Shown: piece by piece, positions 22,814-33,797 of the stretch
Layout of the letters: every line of letters starts with the position of its first letter
Position numbering within the stretch: the stretch's first letter is position 1
DNA from: Hymenoscyphus infarciens
Taxonomy: Eukaryota > Ascomycota > Leotiomycetes > Helotiales > Helotiaceae
Length of the DNA: 64,000 nucleotides
Assembly (NCBI GenBank): GCA_001414345.1
Contig: LLCB01000109.1
Span: forward strand, 108,606 to 172,605
Reading direction: 5' to 3'
The notes under the pieces: generated by a model
Database searches by the model: none
Seen by the model: the letters and a program-made list of their open reading frames with translations, nothing else
Told to the model about the DNA's origin: nothing
Position numbers and translations under genes: made by a program

Positions 22814-23593
22814 AGTGGTTGGAACTTTATGTTGATATCTTGTTGTGGTTATCCCTTCCACGGTGTGTGTGTACACCCTCGCGATGAACATCAAAAGTGG
22901 CAGTAACTACATCGGAGTCCTTCGTACCTGCCTATCTCTCGTTGTTCCAACCTTCTAGGGCACTTTAAGTCAGTTAGCCTACGCACTTAGAACAAACAAT
23001 TGGGAATATCGACCCATGTTTTTGGAAGAATTAACTTCCCAAATAGCTGGAAAGTTCGAACAACAAGTGATTTATTTACTGCCACTTTCAATGTCCACCG
23101 GGAGACACCTTTGAGAACTGGGCTACTTTGGACACTTTAGAAGTATGTACACGTAGACAATATGCCATTGAATATCCAACCCCACTTTGTAGCGTTAAAA
23201 GTACCCACTTCTCAACGGTGTACACAGACACCGTGGAAGAGATACCTCAAACCTCTCATTGTTCTAAATTGTAACTATAATTTGATATTTTTGTCATGGA
23301 GTCTTCGGAGGTTGAGTTTAAACACAGAGCTTTAGCTGGGCACTCGAGTTCAATTCGTGATATTCCAACGCGGGGGCTATTGGCTTGAACCCGAAAACTA
23401 CAAGGCAATGACAGGCCACGCACCTAAACAAGATCAATCCAAAGATCTCATTTAAACAACCACAATTACAATGCTCTTACTGAGACACAGTCCCTTGTTC
23501 CGAGCAGCCAACTTCCAAACCCAAATCAAAACAAGCGAACCCCCAAAAATCCCCACCCAAACACTAAACTCCCCTCAATCCACAATCCACAAC
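22814..23593. other. Intergenic stretch, no gene seen
   Basis: It lies beyond the foldback and the 3' end of the CCCH zinc-finger gene on the opposite strand. I see no coding sequence; AT content is moderate and there is no strong repeat. Phrases such as GTACCCACTTCTCAA at about 23202 also occur near 1467 (GTACCCACTTCTCAAAAG), so a shared dispersed repeat is possible. Confidence 0.4.
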
Positions 23594-24720
23594 TTAAACA
23601 TCAACCAACTTCTCCTTCGCCTTGATATCCTTCTTCTCTCTCTCAATCTCACTCTCACTAGAAGCCACCTCGCGTCTAGTTGGAAGTGAGCTAATGTCAC
23701 TCTCATCCCCACTCTCATCATCCTCCCACCGTCCCGTCTCCCTCTTCACAACCCTATCATCCAAACCCCTCACATCCTTCGCAACAGGAGCTTTCACAGC
23801 ACCCCTCCCCTTGACACCTTTCTTAACGCCACCAACACTCTTCTCCCTGACCTCGACCCCCTGTTCCTTTTCATCCACCTTCTCCTTTCGCATCTCCGCC
23901 CCCTTCTCTCTTTCCCTCATCAACATCTTGAAAATTTCCGCCAGATCGCCCTCCTCCAAATTTCCAAATCCGCTGCCCTTCCGGCTCACAACCCTACTAC
24001 CGACCACCCTGCCACTCTCACTAACTGCTCCCCTCCTTGCAGCTCTTTTCGAAAGAGGAGGTGCGGTAAGATCACTTTGAAACAATCCCGGATTCCTCTT
24101 TTGATACCAACTCGGCCAATCCGTCAACCCGACTTCATGAAGGCCAACCTGGGTCATGGGCATAATGTGACGGTAGTGACATCCCTGTCCCCATTTGCAG
24201 ATTCCGTGCTTGCACCAGTGATGACAGTGTTGTTGGTTTCTTGGTATGGAGGTGTTGGGTTCGTTTGGAGGCGAGGAAGACTTTGGGGAGTTGGGCGGTG
24301 GTTTGGGCGTTGTTGTTGTTGCAGCGGTTGATGGCGGTGGCCTAGTGGTGGTAATTCGGGTTTTGGCGTTGGGGTTACTGTGTTGATTGTTAACCTTTTG
24401 TCTTTGAACTTTTTGTCAAAAGAGAAGACATACTGAATACTGTCCAACAAGCCTTTTTCAGCCTTGGCCTCTTGAATTCTGGCTTCACCCCTCGTAACGT
24501 GGTAATAACTCTCGCTTTCCTTGTGTACTCCTAGATTCAATAATCCGACTGCTTCATCCAATTCAAAGGAACGAGGGACACCTGTAATATGCAGAGAAGG
24601 AGGGAGCTCGTCGACAGCAATGAGAGGGACGGCTTTGGCTTTGCCCTTGACTGTGTCGCGAAGGACAAAGTGTGATGGACATGGCTGTTGGTTCCCAATA
24701 TCGGGATTGTGTGGGGGCAT
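23594..24720 (-). CDS. CCCH-type zinc-finger protein
   Basis: Two exons, 24720-24434 and 24341-23594, give 344 residues. The 92-bp intron has donor GTATGT and acceptor CACTAG and switches the frame into the zinc finger. A C-x4-C-x5-C-x3-H finger is visible at residues ~139-154 (CKHGICKWGQGCHYRH), followed by IMPMTQVGLHEVGLTDWPSWY. The N-terminal ~95 residues form a conserved block (LPPSLHITGVPRSFEL, LLNLGVHKESESYYHVTRGEA). Between them lies a threonine/proline/serine linker. The last ~150 residues are charged, with coiled-coil-like lysine/glutamate repeats (KMLMREREKGAEMRKEKVDE). CCCH fingers of this type usually bind RNA; the target is unknown. The start at 24720 (CCCACCATG) is preferred to an ATG five codons upstream. 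Confidence 0.82.
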
Positions 24721-25143
24721 GGTGGGCTTTAGCAATTGGGGTTTCTTAGGTGTAGTTCTGTTGGAGGATATGAATGTGGGTCTAATTGTCTTGTGAGTTG
24801 TGAGTTGACCACTTCCTGTATGTGCTCATCTCAGATGGGAAATTGGGAAGGATACATTGCAAAATTGGATATTTGAGGCAGAGAGGAGAAGATATATAGA
24901 AAGGCTGATGGTACTGATCCGATGTTTGGTACAAGGTATTGATTGTAAGTCTAAGTAAGCGACAAGTTCCGGATTGTGCTGTAAATCCGTGAACTCAAAC
25001 AGATGAGCTATGCCAATTCCTTGCAAACAGACCCTCTCCTCAACGGGGAAGCGACTTCATAGCGAGATGTACCCGTGGGTATGGCAAATGGAAAAGATAG
25101 AGACTTGCGAGCAAATAACCATATCGCTAGTGTGTAACCACTC
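24721..25143. other. Intergenic region between two minus-strand genes
   Basis: These 423 bases hold the presumed promoter of the CCCH gene and the 3' flank of the tubulin cofactor gene. No coding sequence is supported. Confidence 0.45.
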
Positions 25144-26960
25144 TCATCCTAACAATTCGACTCGCACTTTGGCTTCATTTCCATCAACACAAACGCCAAT
25201 TTGACGAGTGGAATTCTCAATCTCCACTTCTCTCTTCATCCAACGACCTTTCTTGTCACTCTCTGTCTCAGGATGGACATCTTGATTCTCTTCGCTATCT
25301 TCATCACTACTCTCTTCGTCCTCTTCGTACCCAGCAACCGGGTCCCATATACCAGTCTCCCAAGTTAATTTGAGTTTAAGAGGCTTGGTATCAAACATTG
25401 TCGCAACAATCCCCTTGACACGGTAAACGTCAAATGATTTTGGTATTTCCCGATGTTTGCTGAAGGGTGGGCCACCTACGAGGTAAAACTCGAAATTGAT
25501 CAAGCGAGCCTCAAGAAAGTCGGGATTGACGGTATCAGCGCCTTTCCGGACGAATGCTGGCGGGCCATGGATTTCACAAAGTTCGTGATAACGTTTGTGT
25601 TTCGCGATGACCTTTGCTTCCTCTTCCTCTGGCACTGCTGCTAAGGCCTTACCAATAAGAGAAAGGTAGTAACCCTCAGCGTCATTGCGCCGCTCATGAG
25701 TGATGGTTTCAAAATCCAGTTTCGTGAGGGATTTTAGACGGGCGGTTGTGATCAGGGATGCTTCTTCCAAACTTGTTGCCACTTTGCTTTCGTGAGTACT
25801 TGCATATATGGGATTGTGTGAAAGTCGTAAGGCTGTCAGGCCCGGGAAGGTAGTCGCCAAGCCATCGACAAACTCCCAGGTATTGATTTCGTTGTAAGAC
25901 AAATCAACATATTGAAGTTTGGACCCAAACACCAGGGCCTTGTCATCAGAAGAGCTGTCTAGGTCCTCCTTGGCTGCGATCTCAACAATACGATTTCCCT
26001 TGAGCTTGAGTATTTCGAGGGAATGCAAGAATGTTAACTTTGAGAGCTGTGACAAACTGGTAAACTTGTTGAACTCAAGGGTAAGAGAGGTCAGCGTGTT
26101 TATCTCCAAGGGACAAGTGACCGTCGTGAAAGCATTTGACGAAGCCGTCAGGGTTGTTAGAGATGGAAATAGCCTGGCGATTCGTATCAGTTCAGGGAAG
26201 GGCATATACATTTCGTTCATTTCCAGTTCATGAATTGCCTCGAGCTCTTTTCGAGGCTTGTATTTTTTCAGGCGAGGGAATTTGTTGTTACTAGATGAGG
26301 TTAGCATGAGAAAAGCAAAGGTTGAAGAAGAGTAATTACTTAAGTCTCAAGCTTCGAAGAGCATCGAGCTCACCACATATGCGCACCACCACCTCGAAGT
26401 CTTCAAAGAGGTTTCGGCTAAGGTCGAGCTCAACAATTTTGGGGCATGTTTCTCTGATGGTTTGATGGGGTGTTTCGGCAGAGTTGATACGCAGTCCGTC
26501 GACCAAGACGTGAGCTAGCTTATGGAGTTGAGCTTGCTGTTTTCTAATTTTCTCGAAGCCAACTTCTTCTACCACTTTTCCTGAGATGACATTTGGAGTA
26601 TCTTGGTTTCCATCTTCGACAATTGGTTCAGGTGGATCATACTTTTCGTGAACGGCTTCAACAAAGCTCTGCTCGGGATCTTTCAACGCATTTATACGCA
26701 TTAATGAACCTCCAGTTGCCGATCCACTCAAGCCTATTGAGAATTAGAAGCATTCTTAGACAACATAAGTTGTACAACTTACATTCGAAATATCTCTTTC
26801 CCTTGAATTTTCCATCATGCTTACCACGTGCTGGGTTGTCCCACTCGACTCCAAGGCGGACATTTTCTTTCCCCGATCCGTCCACCGGACCGATGTATCG
26901 AAGAGTTCCTGAGGAGTTTGAGAAGGAAACTCGTTGACCTACATGATATTTGGGAGGCAT
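25144..26960 (-). CDS. PAC2: Tubulin-folding cofactor E (CAP-Gly, LRR, ubiquitin-like)
   Basis: Exons 26960-26783, 26733-26340 and 26290-25144 give 572 residues; both introns are 49 bp. The N-terminal CAP-Gly domain is clear (VGQRVSFSNSSGTLRYIG, GVEWDNPARGKHDG, YFECLSG). Leucine-rich repeats follow (IVELDLSRNLFEDF, LTSLTLEFNKFTSL, LQYVDLSYNEINTW, LTALRLSHNPI). The C-terminus has the ubiquitin-like segment (VKGIVATMFDTKPLKLKLTW). This order is that of cofactor E, yeast Pac2, which binds alpha-tubulin during heterodimer assembly. An acidic loop (EEDEESSDEDSEEN) interrupts the ubiquitin-like domain. The start was chosen at MPPKYHVG, the family N-terminus. The gene is divergent from PRP11, with 227 bp between the start codons. 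Confidence 0.93.
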
Positions 26961-27187
26961 TGCATAACGTGGGTGGTCGTTGACGCCAGCCTGGGGTGAA
27001 GAAGGCAGAAGACGAGGCTGCGAGATCCGGCTGAAGGCCAAGCTTTTTCAAGAAATCCAGACCAAGAACCTTCATCACCCTCCCACCATCAACACCATCA
27101 ACCAAGGAAGGAGGCACCCACCCTCTATACCTACCTCGAACACAAACGAATCCCTCGGTCGCATATCCCCTCTGAATCACAATCATC
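26961..27187. promoter_or_regulatory. Compact bidirectional promoter between PAC2 and PRP11
   Basis: Only 227 bases separate two divergent start codons, so both promoters must overlap here. Frames that cross it in either direction encode no family-like residues. Confidence 0.6.
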
Positions 27188-27922
27188 ATGGATTATCAGA
27201 ACCGCGCCGGTTCCAAGTTTGGTGGAGGAGGCGTCGCATCAACCTCAGCAACAAACGCAGACCGACGAGAGCGATTGCGAAAACTCGCCCTCGAAACCAT
27301 CGACCTAGACAAAGACCCCTACTTCTTCAAGAACCACGTCGGCTCCTTCGAATGTCGCCTCTGTCTCACAGTCCACCAGAACGATGGCTCCTACCTCGCC
27401 CACACCCAAGGGCGCAAGCATCAAACCAACCTCGCGCGTCGCGCAGCACGAGAACAAAAAGAAGGACGAGCAGGCACCGATCCCGTCACCGGCTTACCCA
27501 TTGGAATGGTAGGCGCACAAGTCAGCGTCAGGAAGAACGTCCTCAAAATCGGTCGCCCTGGGTACAAGATCACGAAGATTAGAGACCCCGTTACGAGACA
27601 GCAGGGCTTGTTATTTCAACTACAATACCCAGAGATAAATCCAGAGGTTGAACCAAAAGTTCGATTCATGAGCGCGTACGAGCAGAAGGTGGATGATCCT
27701 CCGGATAAGAACTTTCAGTATATGTTGGTCGCAGCTGAGCCTTATGAGACTTGCGGATTCAAGCTCCAGGCGCGAGAGGTGGATCGTACGAATGATAGGT
27801 TTTGGACTTGGTTCGACACAGATTTGAAGGAGTTCTGGGTACAGGTCATGTTCAAGACGGAGAGAGAAGAGAGATATAGTGGCGTGCCTGGATTGGCGCC
27901 ATCTGGACTTCCGAGACGATAG
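27188..27922 (+). CDS. PRP11: Splicing factor 3A subunit 2 (U2 snRNP)
   Basis: This single exon of 244 residues begins MDYQNRAGSKFGGGG, the conserved SF3a66/Prp11 N-terminus. A matrin-type C2H2 zinc finger is visible with C56-x2-C59-x12-H72-x5-H78 (FECRLCLTVHQNDGSYLAHT then QGRKH). The conserved region KIGRPGYKITKIRDP and the block AAEPYETCGFKLQ follow, as in all Prp11 proteins. The subunit is part of SF3a, which joins U2 snRNP to the branch site during spliceosome assembly in the nucleus. The metazoan proline-rich C-terminal tail is absent, as expected for fungi. The start context is AATCATCATGG. Confidence 0.96.
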   Translation: MDYQNRAGSKFGGGGVASTSATNADRRERLRKLALETIDLDKDPYFFKNHVGSFECRLCLTVHQNDGSYLAHTQGRKHQTNLARRAAREQKEGRAGTDPVTGLPIGMVGAQVSVRKNVLKIGRPGYKITKIRDPVTRQQGLLFQLQYPEINPEVEPKVRFMSAYEQKVDDPPDKNFQYMLVAAEPYETCGFKLQAREVDRTNDRFWTWFDTDLKEFWVQVMFKTEREERYSGVPGLAPSGLPRR

Positions 27923-28610
27923 ATTGGGATTGGGTATGGAGTTATTAGGAGTTTAGCCGCAGGCCTCAATTGCTCTACAGGGGAGACGAATACCAAAAGG
28001 AGCCTTCGATGTATCAAATTGTGGCTGATGAAAATTTGCGGTAAATTTCCTGTTCACGATACCTTGCCAAGTTCACCTCACTTGGATCTGTGATTAAAGC
28101 TCTTCGTTGAGCAAATCTTCCAGTTTCTTGTAATTTTACCTGAGTAGTAGTGGACTTTCTAAATTATGGGAACCAGAAACTCGTTCAGATGCTTGGAAAT
28201 AACAAAGCACGCGATATGTCTGGTGTATCTTGGACAATTTTTTGATTAAGTCTTTTTGTTCTTTTATGACTTCGTGGTTTTGCTACCTACATGACTGAGC
28301 ATGGAAACAACAAATCTATGACCGTACGCCTGGAAATGCAATCAATGCTGGAAATCATGGACCATCAAGAGAACCTTTCAAATATTCCTGATCAGGAGAT
28401 CTAGAGCAATACATAATTCCCCCTCAAGAGGTATTTCCATGCTTTCTAGCTCCTTCATGATACGCATCGCAAAAGTGGTATTTGGAGAAAAGAATCTTCA
28501 TAGTCATCTCACAAGTCGATTAACTGGATACTCCCGCAAGTTCATGGAAGTTGGATACAGTTCAAAGGCATGAAGGGTCTGTCTCTTAGGCGAATTTCGA
28601 ATTTTGCCTA
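27923..28610. other. Convergent intergenic region between PRP11 and COT1
   Basis: These 688 bases contain the 3' flanks of two converging genes. No coding sequence, RNA gene or strong repeat is visible. Confidence 0.5.
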
Positions 28611-30712
28611 TCATCTGGTGTAGTTGGTCTCGAAGCGCTTGAATGTGTAGCCGATGAAAGGCAATGTCATTTCAGGTGCTTCAGTGCGTGGTCCACCACC
28701 GGCTGCGGCGTTAGCTGCCTTGAGATGAGTTGCATTATCCGTCTGGTCGATCTCATCAGTTGGGAAATAGGTAGTGTCGACGTTCGAGTTCAATTTAGGT
28801 TCAAATGGAGCACGAATACGACGGAGGGTATCAAACTCAACACCCCGGAAGAATTTGTGAGCCTTGATTTCGTCGGCACCTCCGCGACCAAGGCGATTCT
28901 CGGAATTACAAACCAAACTAGTGACATGTTAGTGTCGGCCAGAATATTGATAGATTAGGCGACTTTACCTTCTAATGAGATTCTCGGCTTCTGGCCCTAG
29001 TTGCACATCCTCGGGGAAGTACAAAGCTTGACGCCAATTGACAATCTTGCGATAAGTGTCGTGTGCATCTTCAGCACAGAAAGGAGGCCATCCAACTTGA
29101 CATTCGAACATGATCGTACCCAAACTCCACCAATCACAATCGGATCCATAACCGTGACCAGTGAAGATCTCAGGAGCAATGTAATCAGGTGTGCCAACAG
29201 TCGAGTAAGCCATAACTCTTCGAGACTTTCTCCAGTCGTTGATGGCTCCTCGGTTGCTGACAGTAAGGTTGATTTGGTCGAGATTGACAGAGTTTCGATC
29301 ACGTGGACGGTTGGACTTGCCCTGAAGAAGATTTTGGTAGTATGAGTTATCATGTAGCTTGTGGAAACCAGTCGAGAGACCGAAATCGGTAAGCTTAACA
29401 TGCCCACCACGATCCAACAGAATATTGTCCGGTTTGATATCACTGGAAAATTTAGCTTATGACGGACTGGGGCGAGGTTGAACTTACCGATGGATGAAAC
29501 CATATTTATGAACAGCCTCAATCGCCAAAACAATCTCGGCAATGTAGAATCGAGTGATGTCCTCCGAAAAGATTTCGTACTTGATCAACATGGTCATGAG
29601 ATCTCCTCCGGGCAAAAACTCCATCAGCATGTACAAAAAGTCCGAGTCCTGGAAAGTGGTATACAGTCTCACAACCCAGGGACTGTCGGACTCGGCCAAA
29701 ATATCTCGCTCAGCCCGAACATGTGCCAATTGATCCTTCTTGAACATCTCACTCTTGATAAGCGACTTCATGGCGTAGACCTTGCCATCTTGTGTCTTTT
29801 GAACCAGCTTCACTTCTCCAAAGGCACCCTTTCCAATGATCTTGAGAGTCTGGTAGTTTTCTGGCTTATCCCTGGTGCGCAAGAACCGTAGATATTTGCC
29901 CTCTTGTTTCCCCGCATTCGCCCAAGTCTGCTCGCGTCTAGATTGTGATTGATTGGGGTCCGCTAGCCGTTGTTCCATTTCACTCTGTCTGTAGCGAAGC
30001 CTGTCAGTGTGTCTTCACCTGAAGTGACGCCGCATACAAGCTATTGCTTCACGTACCTGACATTTCGGTCTCTCGCGCGCTTGACACTATCCTTAAAAAA
30101 GGTCTCGGCCAATTGTGAACATTTCGTTTGGTTCGTCTCGGCAGACTTTCCATACTTGTCGGGGTTTCGCTCGGGGGCGCTTTGCCATTCTGGCCAGCTC
30201 TGCTGCTGGACTGCTTGGGAAGGCATTGGAGTTAGATAACCACCCTGATAGTTGGCCTGTTGGACGGGAGCTCCTGCGGTTCGAGGTCTTTGACTTGGGG
30301 ATGAAGTTTGACGTGTGCCATAAGGGGACACTCGACCACCTAGGTTTTGGTGAGAGAACTGGTGCACCAACCCATTCGTCGAGTCATTGGCTTGGTAGGG
30401 CGAGGGTCGCTGTTGGTACGCGGCTGCAGGAGCTTGAGGTGCTTGACCATAAGAAGTAGCAGGAGGCTGCTGAGGATATGCTGGTGGATATGGGTTGTTC
30501 ATAAAGTATCCTGCTGGTGCAAAGCCCGTGGAGTATGGTTGTTGGGTGTTTTGGCCCTGTCCTTGCGAAGCCCCTTGTGCCTGAGATCCAGATGGGAAGA
30601 TAGGGTTCGGAAAGGTTGAGGGGGTCGTGGGATAGGCGCGATCATTGAAGGGTTGTCGCTCGCCATTTGGATTCGGATTGAGGTTCAGGTGGAATCGGTT
30701 GTTGTTATCCAT
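28611..30712 (-). CDS. COT1: NDR-family serine/threonine kinase COT1 (Cbk1 orthologue)
   Basis: Exons 30712-30057, 29988-29488, 29442-28969 and 28917-28611 give 645 residues; introns are 68, 45 and 51 bp. Residues 1-~200 are rich in Gln, Pro and Tyr. The MOB-binding region ([16 protein letters not shown]) precedes the kinase domain. The P-loop GKGAFGEV is at 271-278, with YAMKSL, the HRDIKPDN loop (split by an intron), [10 protein letters not shown] and the NDR-specific insert ending in a basic patch ([18 protein letters not shown]). [10 protein letters not shown] and [15 protein letters not shown] follow. The C-terminal hydrophobic motif is [10 protein letters not shown]. All are NDR/LATS hallmarks. 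The kinase controls polar hyphal growth and septation with MOB2 as partner. Homology to Neurospora cot-1 is by recognition of these blocks. Confidence 0.96.
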
Positions 30713-33700
30713 GATTGCGGTTGGGGTTGCGGTGTGCCTTGTCGTTCCAAGTTCGGCGGCTGGTTCTCCTGAGGGGAAGCGATTAATGGGTGGTGTTGAG
30801 ACAAACCAAAGGTAATCAATCACAGTCGCTAAAGCCAACAGCCAAAACTGAGGAAGAGGTTTCTGCAAGGAGAAGCTGCACAATGCTCCGACGCCCAAGA
30901 ACTCTGGTGAATTCTTGTGAGTTACGAGGTAGTTGGCATTTTTGGCACCATTGGAGACAACAAACTTGCATCTCCACCCTGCAGCCGCCTGAGGACCCCA
31001 GCCACGTGATGTTGGTCAGCTCATAGCGGACTAGACCTAGGAAGTTCGCTTTAGGATATTTATTTCCCCGGTTTGGAGTCAACAATGCCAACAACTGTAC
31101 GCGGGGTTCTACGAAAAGGCAGCTTTATCGATAGATTATCTATACTTTTGAGATACAAAGCTGGGTTTTGAGTCACAAATTACTAATTACATTCCTTTCG
31201 AACCTGCAAGTACAACATCAAATAGGTTACCTACCCTCAGTACTCTCGGCGCCTCCGAATTTCATGGCATTCTTACACTCGATGCCCCTCCATATGTAAC
31301 AGCAGATCTCGAGAGTCGCCTTCAATACCAGGCGCCATCCCTTATCACCATGGTTGTAGAGGTGCAGCCCACGAGGACGAGGAACGAAGTGAGGAAACTA
31401 TACAAGGATGATGCTGTCTAGACCTGTTCCGCATATATTTTGATGGTGAGGGGCATTGTGAAAAATGACGCAGTGCAGTAGAAAGAGAGTATAGTCTTTG
31501 TTTCTCTCTACACCTTCCCCTTTTTTCCCCATCCGTTTCTGTCCCTTTTGTTATGCCCTCTCACGCCACCTATGGAAAGTGAGGCAAGTTTTGTTTCCTG
31601 TGCCACAAGGAGAGCTGTCAAACGTCTTTACTGCATATACGGGGAATATACCAACAATACTCCCGTCTGAGTTGCTTCAGTTCATCCCGTCGGATCTCTC
31701 AAAGGTTGAAACGGTTCATTAGCTGCAAGAATGTCCCGGTTCTTCAACGAAGATGTCCCTTTTCGAATCTACAAAAGCAAGAGATGTCGAAGTTCCATTC
31801 ACGCTACAATGGTACAAAATATTTCGCAGACTTAAGCATATGTTGGTCAGCCTTTTAACACACCCATTCCCTTCTCCCATTCTTGTTCATACAATTGCAA
31901 GAGGGAGACTCTAAACCAGCCGAGTTCTGCTCCTGCCATAGACGCTATATTCTTGTCATTTGCCTCTTGCCCTTCTTGTGCGGTCCAGTTCCATTCCTCA
32001 AGATCATAGTTCCCTGCCCTGGAATTTTATGTTTTGACTACTGATCTATGTAATATCTCTAGACAGAGGCTGAGTTACAGAAGCTTAATGGTCTATGTTG
32101 CTCCGATATTCAGAAGAATCTTTCGTAGTTCGAGGTTTGAATTGCGCGAGCTTCCCTTTTTTCAATCGTATGGGACCTTGGCTTTCTATGATGGCATAAA
32201 AGGAGGCGGTGCTGCTTAGATGGCTATGTTGAGGATTACAGTGTTGCGATTTCGCATCCGCAATCGACTTTCCAATTCATGTTGTATACTAATCAACTTG
32301 ATTCGTAGAACTTCCGAGTCGGATCCCGGCAACCAGAGTCCAAAATCCTAGTCCTGTCACAATTCCCAATTTAGACGTCTAGCGTTTACACAAATTACAT
32401 GTGAAGTATGTATGCGATTTTATTGCCTGTTCTATTGGTCGAGGATGGAACTGTTCGGTGTTGAGCCCAACCGGCTATAGGGGTGTTTTATCCATAACAT
32501 TCCTTCCCACTGCAGCACTTCTCAAATGATTGGCGAACATTGAACGCGACACTACGCTTATTTTCTACAAATTTACAAAGACTTTCATGGTTTTAATACT
32601 GCCCACGGAAAAACACAACACACACCAGAATGTTTCATCACAAGGAAAAAAACAGACTTGACTCCATGGCTTCAAGCCTATCGATAGCCTCTTTCTCAAA
32701 TAGCTCACCGCACGAGGAAGTCCTCTCAGCAAACATTCTACTCGCTAGCTACTTCGTAGCTTGGAGAGCGTTGGACTGTACGATTATGGCATGTGGAGAC
32801 CGAGAAATCCCGTCTTTACCAGTTCGCTGTCATTTGATCAAAAGGGATTTCGCCAGTGCACGGGGGTCCTAGTACTGTATTGTATCCACTCGTACTCGAT
32901 ATTGCGAAGAAACCTGGGGTTTTAGAACTGATATCATCCCCAGGTGGGATCAAGTTCCCAATCGCGATCTAGAACTAATAGCCCCAAACAATCGAAGGCC
33001 AAAAACAAGGAACGGAAGCCACAGTCTAGGGTTTTGCGGGGGTTCTAGGGTCTTTGCAAAGCTTCCTAATTTCTAATTTCGCTAAGTACAAGTATTCGGT
33101 CGGATACGTTATACGATTACGAACGTATCCCCGGGTTGGCCTCGGCTCCAGATTGGCTCCAGAGCTCCAGAGCCTAACCGGTTACATTGCAGATCCAAAG
33201 TCCGAAAGAAGAACATTTACTCCGACGCGTCACGACCGTCATACGAGTATGGATTTTGGTGTTCCATACTGCTATAGTAGGTACTAGTATTGTCATTTCC
33301 AACTCTCCACTTCCAGGGAGGATCGGCATAGCTGATGACAAATGACAAGAGCTCTGGCAAGATGGTTCCCCTCCTCCTTGGTACCTGCTGATCTCTCCTG
33401 CAGGGTTGCTTTTGGTCCTTTTGCAAGTCCTACTAGGAAGTCCTACTAGGAAGTCCTACTAGGAAGTCCTACTAGGAAGGTACCTTCTCGCTACTGTAAC
33501 TATGACCGCGGGCAGAATGGTACCTCTCTTTGCTTTCCAGGGAATCCCCGCGCATGAGGGAAGAGGGTTGCTTGGGCTTTCCATAAGTACCCCGGAGTTC
33601 CTTTCTCGCTTTCGTCTTCTGTTCTGATGGTCACTCTCGATGAATTGAAGCTTCCAATTGCTTCCTCTTTCAGCTGTGTCTGAGATTTGTGGGCGTCGGG

Positions 33701-33797
33701 CTAATCCCACCAGCACAACCTCAAAGGCTGCCTGCCTATTTTCCTTTTCCTTTTCCTCAATAATTATATCTCTCCCGTCTAGCGGCAAGATTCCAGA
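30713..33797. other. Gene-poor 3 kb stretch upstream of the beta-glucosidase
   Basis: No coding region can be supported. It contains the COT1 promoter at the left end and the beta-glucosidase promoter at the right end, with a pyrimidine-rich tract at 33730-33775. Frames around 31498-31722, 32630-32872 and 33054-33287 lack protein character. A perfect 13-bp tandem repeat is listed separately. Confidence 0.4.
33425..33476. repeat. 13-bp tandem repeat, four perfect copies, 320 bp upstream of the beta-glucosidase
   Basis: AAGTCCTACTAGG is repeated four times without mismatch, followed by a partial AAGG. Each unit contains the odd palindrome CCTA-C-TAGG, so the array presents four evenly spaced symmetric sites 13 bp apart in the promoter region of a secreted hydrolase gene. 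Whether any factor binds is unknown. Confidence 0.92.

Noticed and set aside
23622..24080. 152-codon plus-strand frame rich in Ser/Leu/Thr
   Set aside because: It is the antisense shadow of the charged tail of the CCCH protein.
24342..24433. Apparent frameshift in the CCCH gene
   Set aside because: A 92-bp intron with GTATGT donor and TAG acceptor explains the frame change and leads directly into the zinc-finger frame.
26980..27582. 200-codon plus-strand frame rich in Arg/Pro
   Set aside because: It is an out-of-frame shadow of PRP11 and the shared promoter; the real gene reads in another frame with a clear zinc finger.
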